Assembly: GCA_036567965.1 (NCBI GenBank)
Contig: DATCTN010000016.1
Coordinates: 62,001 to 126,000, forward strand
DNA length: 64,000 nucleotides
Reading direction: 5' to 3'
From: Candidatus Kryptoniota bacterium
GTDB taxonomy: Bacteria; Bacteroidota; Ignavibacteria; Kryptoniales; JAKASW01
Position 1 is the stretch's first letter. Each line of letters starts with the position of its first letter. Positions 57,228 through 64,000 of this stretch are shown in pieces. Both the position numbers and the translations under genes were made by a program. The notes beneath the pieces are model-generated. The model was not told the origin of the DNA. It saw only the letters and a list, made by a program, of their open reading frames with translations, and ran no database searches.

Positions 57228-59489
57228 ATGCGTCCTTCAACCGTTCGCCCGCTTCGTTTGATCGCTTGCTTCGTTGTGACACTAGGATTTGTTGTAAGTC
57301 TCTGGCATTCAGTTGAGGCTCTGCCCACATCGGGTGGAAGCAAATCGAAAATCCAACTCGAGGCCACCGGCAACAAGTTCGACGTTTATTATGCGGGCAA
57401 AGTCAGACTTGTCGGCGGAAACTTCATGTTTGAGTCGAAGGATATTTCGACTCGCGTGCTGACCTTGACGAGAAGTAAGTTTACATTCCGGACTTCAGGG
57501 AAAGATGTCGGAATTACGTCGACGTCTGCGGGCGACGTTGTCTCTTTCTTCCTATCGCCCGGCGGAAATCAGTCGGACAGTGGCGAAGATTTTGTCGGGA
57601 TGTTTTTCGACTCCATTCCGGGATATGCAAGAGGAGTGTCGCTCTGGCGCTACGGACCCTGGAATTCCTGGACGAAGCCCGTCAAGATCGATAGCGTAAG
57701 CGGCCTCGAGAGCTCGGACGTGCAATTCTTTTACTGGCAATATTCCGACGGACTTTACGGCGCCGCGATTCCTCTATCGGGCCAGGGCTACCGGACAACC
57801 CTCGGAGAAGAAAATGGGATGTTCGGGTCCAAATCCGTGAGCTATTTTTCAGGAATGAACCGCGGGAAAATTCCACAAATGGCGGTCGGGTTCGGAAATG
57901 ATCCGTATAAATTGTTCGCAGAGTTATACAAGCAAGGATTGAAAGCCATCGGGAAGAGCAACGATCTCGTATCGGGAAAAGTTTATCCTGAAGTGTTGAA
58001 AGGCATAGGTTGGTGTTCATGGAACGCGTCGGTCTATGGAACGCGGTTAAATGAAAATCTGCTTGTGAGTTCGGCCGCCGATTTTAAACATGCCGGACTC
58101 CCGATGAGGTGGATCCTTATCGACGACGGGTGGTTCGATAACACTGACGGCAAGGTCAACTCGTTTCGGCCGGACAGCACAAAATTTCCTGATGAATTCA
58201 AACCGGTCATCCAGAAGCTGAAGAATGAATACGGCATAAAAGACGTAGGGATATGGCACGCATTCGATGGATACTGGTCGGGCATCAATCCCGATTCCAG
58301 GCTCGGGAAAGAATTTAAGAAAGACCTCTTCTCGTGGAAGGAAAAGACCAGACCGGATATCGATTCATCTGCGATTAAGAACTGCTATTTCGTTTCTCCC
58401 TTTTCCAAATCAGTTTGGAAATTCTATAACCAGTTTCACAAGTATCTTTCGGACCAGGGATTCACTTTCGTGAAAGTCGACAATCAATTGATTACCGAGA
58501 GAATGTCGCCCGGCAATTTCCCGATCTTTGATGGAGCGGAAATTTATCACGAGGCGCTCAATTTGTCAGTGGCAAGATATTTCGGCAACTCGATAATCAA
58601 CTGCATGGACATGACGCCGGAAGCTTACTTAAATTTCGGTTCAACCTCCGTCGCGCGTGCAGAAGACGATTACTGGCCCGAGTACGATACGCTCCACCCC
58701 ACTAATTACTGGATGAGCAGAGCGGGCGAACACGTTATCCAGGAAGTCTACAATTCATTATACTTCTCGCAGATGGTTTATCCGGATTACGACATGTTCG
58801 AGTCTACAAATCCCGCCGCTGCAGAATATGCGGTGGCGCATGCGTTGAGTAATGGACCTACATATATTACAGATAAAGTCGGGCGGCATAATTTCGGCGT
58901 GCTGTGGCCTTTGATTTTTTCAGACGGCACTCTTCTACGCGCTAACCGATCGCTTCTCCCGACTGAAGACTGCCTGTTCCAGGTTAATGGGCCCAAACTA
59001 TTCAAAGCATATTCTATGGATGGTCAAGCAGGGCTCATCGGAATCTGGAATTGTGCGGACTCGAACGGTATCGACGGGGAGTTTAAACCGTCGGACGTCC
59101 ATGGAATAGAAGGCGACTCGTTTGCCGTTTACGGATACTTCGAAAGATCGCTGAGGAATTCCGGTCGGGAGGAGAGATTACCTGTCTCGCTGCCCTCCTA
59201 CGGGTGCAAGCTCTATTACGTGGTACCCGAGAAATACGGGAACGCGGTGATCGGCCTGGTTGACAAATACAATGCGCCCGCCGCGATTGTTAGTCAGAGA
59301 GTGACTCCATCAGGAATTTCAGTCACGCTTTATAACGGCGGCCGGTTTGCCGCGGCGGTCAAGTCCAGGCCCCGGAGCGTCACCATCAATGGAATCCATT
59401 CGGGGTTCAGTTATGAAAACGGACTCTTGATCGTAAATATTCCTGTGACACCTGAACGCGCCCGAGTGAATGTGGAAATAAAACTGTAG
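57228..59489 (+). CDS. GH36 alpha-galactosidase of the raffinose-synthase/Sip1 type
   Basis: A 753-residue secreted protein. The signal peptide covers about residues 1-30. The barrel has 'IGWCSWNASVYG', 'WILIDDGWFDNTDGK', the predicted nucleophile D418 in 'FTFVKVDNQL' and the acid/base region 'ARAEDDYWPEY'. These match the seed-imbibition/raffinose-synthase branch of GH36 rather than bacterial MelA types. In a mannan cluster it would remove alpha-1,6-galactose from galactomannan; the galactokinase at 23383 could then use the sugar. Transglycosylase (raffinose synthase) activity is unlikely in a bacterium but cannot be ruled out from sequence. It starts 12 bp after the esterase gene. Confidence 0.82.
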   Translation: MRPSTVRPLRLIACFVVTLGFVVSLWHSVEALPTSGGSKSKIQLEATGNKFDVYYAGKVRLVGGNFMFESKDISTRVLTLTRSKFTFRTSGKDVGITSTSAGDVVSFFLSPGGNQSDSGEDFVGMFFDSIPGYARGVSLWRYGPWNSWTKPVKIDSVSGLESSDVQFFYWQYSDGLYGAAIPLSGQGYRTTLGEENGMFGSKSVSYFSGMNRGKIPQMAVGFGNDPYKLFAELYKQGLKAIGKSNDLVSGKVYPEVLKGIGWCSWNASVYGTRLNENLLVSSAADFKHAGLPMRWILIDDGWFDNTDGKVNSFRPDSTKFPDEFKPVIQKLKNEYGIKDVGIWHAFDGYWSGINPDSRLGKEFKKDLFSWKEKTRPDIDSSAIKNCYFVSPFSKSVWKFYNQFHKYLSDQGFTFVKVDNQLITERMSPGNFPIFDGAEIYHEALNLSVARYFGNSIINCMDMTPEAYLNFGSTSVARAEDDYWPEYDTLHPTNYWMSRAGEHVIQEVYNSLYFSQMVYPDYDMFESTNPAAAEYAVAHALSNGPTYITDKVGRHNFGVLWPLIFSDGTLLRANRSLLPTEDCLFQVNGPKLFKAYSMDGQAGLIGIWNCADSNGIDGEFKPSDVHGIEGDSFAVYGYFERSLRNSGREERLPVSLPSYGCKLYYVVPEKYGNAVIGLVDKYNAPAAIVSQRVTPSGISVTLYNGGRFAAAVKSRPRSVTINGIHSGFSYENGLLIVNIPVTPERARVNVEIKL

Positions 59490-59638
59490 TGGATCTCCTG
59501 TCCATGACGGAGACCGTGTCGGGGCTGAGAGTTCTGTGAAATAAGATTCAGCGATCAGACATCTGAGTTACTTTTCCAAGATTTTTCTTACAATGTTTCT
59601 TCAGCATCTCCTGGAATTTCTAAATCAACGAGGAAAAT

Positions 59639-60631
59639 ATGACCACAGTGAAAATTATCAATCAGAAGCCAATACCAAACCTCCCGTGGGAAGACAAACC
59701 GGTCGGACACAACAAACCAGTCTGGCGATATTCAAAAAATCCGGTCATTCCGCGGGATCTACTTCCCACGTCGAACAGTATATTCAACAGCGCAGTGGTT
59801 ACTTACAAGAATGAATTCGCAGGCGTATTCCGGTGCGACAATTGGGCGAGACAAATGAGGCTGCATCGTGGTTTCAGCAAAGACGGCCTGAAGTGGGAGC
59901 TCGATCCGGAGCCGCTCAAGTTCCAATGCGACGATCCGGAAGTGGGGAATTTCATTTACGGTTACGATCCAAGAGTAGTGTGGATCGAAGACAGGTACTA
60001 TGTCTCCTGGTGCAATTATTATCACGGCCCCACGATCGGAGTCGCTTGGACAAAAGACTTCGAAAGCTTTCATCAATTTGAGAACGCGTTCCTTCCATTC
60101 AACCGGAACGGCGTGCTTTTTCCGCGGAAGATAAACGGAAACTTCTATATGCTCTCGCGTCCTTCCGACAGCGGGCACACTCCGTTCGGAGACATTTACC
60201 TCAGTCAGAGTCCGGATCTCTGCTACTGGGGCAAACATCGACATGTGATGGGTCCGATTGGAGACTCCTGGCAGTACACCAAGATCGGTGCCGGCCCGAT
60301 TCCGATCGAGACATCTGAAGGCTGGCTCCTTATCTATCATGGCGTGCTGCAATCCTGCAACGGGTTTGTTTACAGCGCCGGTGCTGTGCTGCTCGATCTC
60401 GAAAAACCGTGGAAGGTCATCACACGGGGCGAGCCTTACCTCTGGTCGCCTCAAACATTGTATGAGTGCGTCGGCGATGTGCCGAACGTTGTCTTTCCAT
60501 GCGCGATGCTATGCGATGCGGCGACAGGACGGCTCGCGATTTACTACGGTGCGGCCGATTCCGTGACCGGTCTCGTGTTTTCAACTGTCGACGAGATAGT
60601 GAACTTTGTAAAACGACATCCGCAAAGCTGA
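59639..60631 (+). CDS. GH130 beta-mannoside phosphorylase (GH130_2 type)
   Basis: A 330-residue cytoplasmic five-bladed propeller enzyme. It has the GH130_2 blocks '[20 protein letters not shown]', the catalytic D110 in '[20 protein letters not shown]', '[12 protein letters not shown]', '[15 protein letters not shown]' and '[17 protein letters not shown]'. Known members phosphorolyse beta-1,4-mannooligosaccharides or mannosyl-GlcNAc; the mannanase setting favours mannooligosaccharides, although the chitin locus keeps the second option open. It complements the mannosylglucose phosphorylase at 46528, the two together covering chain trimming and the final disaccharide. The upstream gap from the GH36 gene is 149 bp. 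Confidence 0.88.
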   Translation: MTTVKIINQKPIPNLPWEDKPVGHNKPVWRYSKNPVIPRDLLPTSNSIFNSAVVTYKNEFAGVFRCDNWARQMRLHRGFSKDGLKWELDPEPLKFQCDDPEVGNFIYGYDPRVVWIEDRYYVSWCNYYHGPTIGVAWTKDFESFHQFENAFLPFNRNGVLFPRKINGNFYMLSRPSDSGHTPFGDIYLSQSPDLCYWGKHRHVMGPIGDSWQYTKIGAGPIPIETSEGWLLIYHGVLQSCNGFVYSAGAVLLDLEKPWKVITRGEPYLWSPQTLYECVGDVPNVVFPCAMLCDAATGRLAIYYGAADSVTGLVFSTVDEIVNFVKRHPQS

Positions 60632-60667
60632 GATCGACTCCGGGTGTCGAGGGTCAATTCGTGTTGG

Positions 60668-60719
60668 TATAATTGGATATTCGTTTCTATTTTAGAAACG
60701 TCATTGCTGTTTGCTAACA
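60668..60719 (+). promoter_or_regulatory. Putative promoter and two operator-like repeats before second GH94 gene
   Basis: TATAAT at 60668-60673 is a perfect -10 box, but no good -35 is seen (TGTCGA at 60645). Nine bases later is a perfect inverted repeat, CGTTTCTA TTT TAGAAACG (60682-60700), and then TGTTTGCTAACA (60708-60719), which resembles the LacI-type site with two central bases missing. The GH94 gene may therefore have its own regulated start within the cluster. Confidence 0.45.
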
Positions 60720-60735
60720 TGTAAGGGCTGGACGA

Positions 60736-63150
60736 TTGCGATTCGGACATTTTGACGATAGACGGAAAGAGTACGTAATCACAAGACCTGACACGCCGAG
60801 GTCGTGGAGCAATTATCTCGGCTCCACCGAATACGGGGCGATAATTACGAACAATGCAGGCGGCTACAGTTTCTTCCACTCCGCCGCCCAGGGCAGGTTC
60901 ACTCGATGGCGGCCGAACAATCTGCCGATGGACCAGCCGGGAAGGTATTTCTATCTCCGCGACCGCGACTCTGGAGATTTCTGGTCGTCATCGTGGCAGC
61001 CCGTCGGAAAATCTCTCGCATCAAAAATTCCGGGCCGGGAATTCAAATCGATCTGCCGCCATGGAACCGCGTACACGATCATCGAATCCGAATATGCCGG
61101 CATCTCGACTGAATCTACCTACTTCGTTCCTCTCGGCGAGTCGCTCGAATGCTGGCTTCTCAGGATCACGAACACCGACGCGAGGCAGAGACGACTGAAT
61201 GTGTTTCCGTTTGTGGAATATAGCAGCCACTGGCAATTATGGATGGATTGGGTCAACCTGCAGTACACGCAGTACATAATAGAGATGAAAGTTGTTGACG
61301 GAATAATCAATCACTGCACTAATCCTTATCTTCCCGTGGTGCGAGGCGATTTTGCCGCGGATCCCCAGTCGCGCCACACCTTCTTTGCACTCGTTGGCGC
61401 GCAGGTATCAGGATTTGATACTGACCGCGAGAAATTCATCGGGCCGTATCGCGGCTACTCAAATCCGTTGGTCGTCGAAAACGGGAAATGCAAGAATTCC
61501 ATTGCTGTCGGCGATAACGGGTGCGGAGTCTTCCAGGCAGATCTGGAGATCGAGGCCGGAGATTCTGCGGAGATTCTAGTGCTTATGGGAATCGGTGAGG
61601 CCGGCGTTGAAGGCAAGGCTGCGACTAAGAAATTCTCGTCTCCCGGGAAGGCGCGTGAAGCGCTCGAGGCCCTTAAGGCACACTGGCACTCGATGATCCA
61701 CGCAATGTCTGTGGAGACACCCGATCAGTCGTTCAACAGCATGATGAACGCATGGAGCCCCTACAATTGTCTCATCACCTATGCCTGGTCGCGTGCGGCA
61801 AGCACTGTGTATGCCGGAGAGCGGGACGGTCTCGGCTATCGCGACACGGTACAGGATCTACTCGGAGTCCTGCCGCTGATCCCGGATGAGGCGGGGAAAC
61901 GACTCGAGTTAATGATAACCGGACAGGTTTCTACCGGAGGAGCTATGCCGGTTGTCGGGCAATTTGACCACCACCCCGGTCGTGAGATGCCGCCGTCAGA
62001 AGACGAATACAGATCTGACGATGGTCTCTGGCTTTTCAATACTGTACCAGCTTACGTGAAAGAGACCGGTCGCTTAGAGTTTTATGACAAAGTCCTCCCC
62101 TATTCCGATGTCGGTGAGGCGACAGTCCTCGGCCATTTGCGTCGTGCGATCGAGTTCAGTTTGAGAAGATCGGGGACGCATGGATTGCCATGCGGCCTGA
62201 GGGCGGACTGGAACGATTGCATCCAGCTCGGCCAGAAGGGGGAATCCGTATTCGTAGCGTTCCAGTTGAGACATGCACTTCAGACCTATGTAGAAATTTC
62301 AAAGAGCCTCGGGAAAAGCGGCGAGTCCGAATGGGCGATGGAGAAACTCGAAACTCTCGACCTGAACATATCAAAGAACGCCTGGGATGGAGATTGGTTC
62401 CTTCGAGGTTATCGTGAAGACGGGCTGACCTTCGGCTCGCGCAGGAACGACGAAGGTCAGATATTCCTGAATCCCCAGACCTGGTCTGTGATAAGCGGCT
62501 ACTCGTCGGAGGAAAGAGCGAAACGCATCATGGATGTTGTTCGGGAACGTCTCTCGACCGCCTACGGCCTCGTCATATGTGCGCCTCCGTACGAAAAGAC
62601 CGACATTTCAGTGATGAAGGCGGCACTGTTCAACAAAGGCATGAAGGAGAACGGTTCGGTCTTCTGTCACACTCAGGGATGGGCAGTCATCGCTGAATCG
62701 CTTTTGAGAAGAGGAAATGAAGCATACGAAATTTTTAAGAACTACATGCCGGCATCGTACAATGATTGCGCCGAGGTCAGGGAAATTGAACCGTACGTTT
62801 ACTGCCAGTCAACCGAAGCGCCGCCCAGTCCGCGCGCCGGTGCGTCGAGGCTTCCATGGCTCTCCGGCTCAGCATCGTGGGCCTACTTCGCCGCAACTCA
62901 GTACATACTCGGGATCAAACCGGAGATCGACGGACTGGTGATCGATCCGTGTGTCCCATCGGATTGGAAGTCTTTCAAAGTGTCCAGAGTATTCAGGGGA
63001 AAGAAAATCAATATACAAATTACAAATCCGAACGGAGTGCAATCCGGCGTAGTCAAGATTGTCATGAATGGAAAAGAAATTTCCGGAAAAGTGATGCCAT
63101 TGGATCTCATGCGTGACATCAACGAAGTCCAGGTTTTGATGGGGACTTGA
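60736..63150 (+). CDS. GH94 glycoside phosphorylase, substrate unresolved
   Basis: An 804-residue cytoplasmic inverting phosphorylase starting at TTG 60736. It has the full GH94 plan: 'RPDTPRSWSNYLGS', 'NNAGGYSFFHSAAQG', 'GERDGLGYRDTVQDLLGV', 'GQVSTGGAMPVVGQFDHHPG', the catalytic acid D494 in 'GLRADWNDCIQLGQKGES', and 'HTQGWAVIAESLL'. It differs from the chitobiose phosphorylase at 14824 in the substrate loops and lacks cellobiose phosphorylase blocks I remember from Cellvibrio. A cellobiose- or gluco-oligosaccharide-type specificity is the simplest guess, serving glucomannan or xyloglucan breakdown. It lies between a GH130 gene and a symporter gene, 88 bp before the latter. Confidence 0.85.
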   Translation: MRFGHFDDRRKEYVITRPDTPRSWSNYLGSTEYGAIITNNAGGYSFFHSAAQGRFTRWRPNNLPMDQPGRYFYLRDRDSGDFWSSSWQPVGKSLASKIPGREFKSICRHGTAYTIIESEYAGISTESTYFVPLGESLECWLLRITNTDARQRRLNVFPFVEYSSHWQLWMDWVNLQYTQYIIEMKVVDGIINHCTNPYLPVVRGDFAADPQSRHTFFALVGAQVSGFDTDREKFIGPYRGYSNPLVVENGKCKNSIAVGDNGCGVFQADLEIEAGDSAEILVLMGIGEAGVEGKAATKKFSSPGKAREALEALKAHWHSMIHAMSVETPDQSFNSMMNAWSPYNCLITYAWSRAASTVYAGERDGLGYRDTVQDLLGVLPLIPDEAGKRLELMITGQVSTGGAMPVVGQFDHHPGREMPPSEDEYRSDDGLWLFNTVPAYVKETGRLEFYDKVLPYSDVGEATVLGHLRRAIEFSLRRSGTHGLPCGLRADWNDCIQLGQKGESVFVAFQLRHALQTYVEISKSLGKSGESEWAMEKLETLDLNISKNAWDGDWFLRGYREDGLTFGSRRNDEGQIFLNPQTWSVISGYSSEERAKRIMDVVRERLSTAYGLVICAPPYEKTDISVMKAALFNKGMKENGSVFCHTQGWAVIAESLLRRGNEAYEIFKNYMPASYNDCAEVREIEPYVYCQSTEAPPSPRAGASRLPWLSGSASWAYFAATQYILGIKPEIDGLVIDPCVPSDWKSFKVSRVFRGKKINIQITNPNGVQSGVVKIVMNGKEISGKVMPLDLMRDINEVQVLMGT

Positions 63151-63238
63151 ACTTTATAAACAGGGACGTCGCTGTCGCTGCCCGTCATATTGAAGTGGGC
63201 CGGCAGCTGAAGTCCGAATGCAAAAATAAGGAGTCGTC

Positions 63239-64000
63239 ATGAGCGCAGATGTTAAGAAGTTATCTTTCTGGGAAAAAGCGGGATACGGGTGCGGAGACTT
63301 TGCGTCTGTACTTTTCTGGCAGACGATCATGGTTTACCTTCTCTTTTTCTATACCGACGTATTCGGGCTCGCTGCCGCAGCGGCGGGCACAATGATTGCA
63401 ATCTCCAGGGCATTGGACGCGTTCTTCGATGTGGGAATCGGCATGACCGCGGACAGGACGCAAACCCGTTGGGGTAAGTTCAGGCCGTATCTTATCTGGA
63501 TGTCCCTTCCGCTTGCGATAGCGGCCGTGCTGGCATTCTCGACTCCGGGCTTCTCTCCTACCGGAAAACTGATCTACGCCTATGTCACGTTCATCGCATT
63601 CATGTTTTTTTATTCGGCTATAAATATTCCATACACCTCTCTTCTCGGAGTGATAAGCGGGGAACCCGACGAGCGTACGAGCGCATCTTCATTCAAATTT
63701 GTCGGCGCCTACTCTGCCGGCATAGTCGTCTCCGCTACTGCCTTGCCATTGTCGGGATATTTCGGCGGCGGAAACAACGCCAAAGGCTGGCAGTCCACGA
63801 TGGTACTCTATGCGGTCGTCGCTGTCGTTTTCTTCACGATAGTTTTTTTCTCGACGCACGAGCGCATACAACCGATGTCGAAGGAGAAGACATCTGTCAA
63901 GGGAGATCTTAAGGACATTTCCAGGAATACACCCTGGCTCGTGCTGTTCGGCGTGACGATCCTGCTGATCCTATTTGTTGCGATAAGGCTCAATGCGACA
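63239..64000 (+). CDS. GPH-family sugar:cation symporter, N-terminal part (runs off the end)
   Basis: An open frame from ATG 63239, with AAGGAG 5 bp upstream, continues to the last base (254 codons) with no stop. It begins 'MSADVKKLSFWEKAGYGCGD' and has family-typical 'YTDVFGLAAAAAGTMIAISR', 'DAFFDVGIGMTADRTQTRWG' and 'FYSAINIPYTSLLGVISGEP'. These mark the glycoside-pentoside-hexuronide:cation symporter family; six or seven membrane segments are visible. It likely imports the disaccharide handled by the preceding GH94 or GH130 phosphorylase. Confidence 0.88.
   Translation, partial: MSADVKKLSFWEKAGYGCGDFASVLFWQTIMVYLLFFYTDVFGLAAAAAGTMIAISRALDAFFDVGIGMTADRTQTRWGKFRPYLIWMSLPLAIAAVLAFSTPGFSPTGKLIYAYVTFIAFMFFYSAINIPYTSLLGVISGEPDERTSASSFKFVGAYSAGIVVSATALPLSGYFGGGNNAKGWQSTMVLYAVVAVVFFTIVFFSTHERIQPMSKEKTSVKGDLKDISRNTPWLVLFGVTILLILFVAIRLNAT

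Overview
The window reads as one long glycan-utilisation region from a bacterium of the FCB superphylum. At least seven secreted proteins, counting an interrupted DUF362 gene and two decayed gene tails, end in the type A sorting domain of the type IX secretion system (T9SS) in its 'YPNPFNPTT ... KMLLLK' form. That form is common in Ignavibacteria, Kryptonia and relatives. The promoters I can see are of the ordinary TTGACA / TATAAT kind rather than the Bacteroides TAnnTTTG kind, which fits a deep-branching Bacteroidota/Ignavibacteriota member; this placement is inference. Several genes start with TTG.

Region 1 (1-20 kb) looks like a chitin locus. It has the C-terminal end of a glucosamine-6-phosphate deaminase-like/PIG-L protein, two tandem pairs of a TonB-dependent receptor with a secreted beta-helix T9SS protein, a GH18 chitinase, an AmpG-like permease, a GH94 diacetylchitobiose phosphorylase, a second GH18 chitinase and a convergent LacI-family regulator. 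There is no SusD; the beta-helix protein occupies its place in each pair.

Region 2 (20-26 kb) carries a perfect LacI-type operator on a sigma70-like promoter, a decayed T9SS gene tail, a GH2 beta-galactosidase and galactokinase, and a convergent GT-C membrane glycosyltransferase. Region 3 (26-32.5 kb) is one giant soluble hybrid sensor kinase with about thirteen PAS modules.

Region 4 (32.6-48 kb) attacks beta-mannan and probably xyloglucan. It has a multidomain GH5-like enzyme, a GH5_7 mannanase lipoprotein, a GH44, a GH31 with a PA14-like segment, and a Na+ symporter translationally coupled to a GH130 mannosylglucose phosphorylase. A PGPGW membrane protein and an Lnt-like acyltransferase also lie here. 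A 104-bp MITE-like element with 8-bp direct repeats sits just upstream of the mannanase.

Region 5 (48-53 kb) holds a DUF362/T9SS gene interrupted by one in-frame TGA, an IS200-type (RAYT-like) transposase between two copies of a structured hairpin array, and a cellobiose 2-epimerase whose stop codon lies inside one of the hairpins. Region 6 (53-64 kb) is a co-directional set: a GH5-like lipoprotein, an SGNH acetylesterase, a raffinose-synthase-type GH36, a GH130_2 phosphorylase, a second GH94 phosphorylase, and a GPH-family symporter that runs off the end.

Together the genes suggest extracellular depolymerisation by T9SS-exported or lipid-anchored hydrolases, uptake of oligosaccharides through TonB receptors and inner-membrane symporters, and energy-saving phosphorolysis inside the cell. 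For mannan the route would be mannanase, epimerase (Man-Man to Man-Glc), mannosylglucose phosphorylase and a GH130_2 phosphorylase for longer chains. For chitin it would be GH18, permease, chitobiose phosphorylase and deaminase. The most unusual non-coding structure is the pair of polarised hairpin arrays around the transposase.
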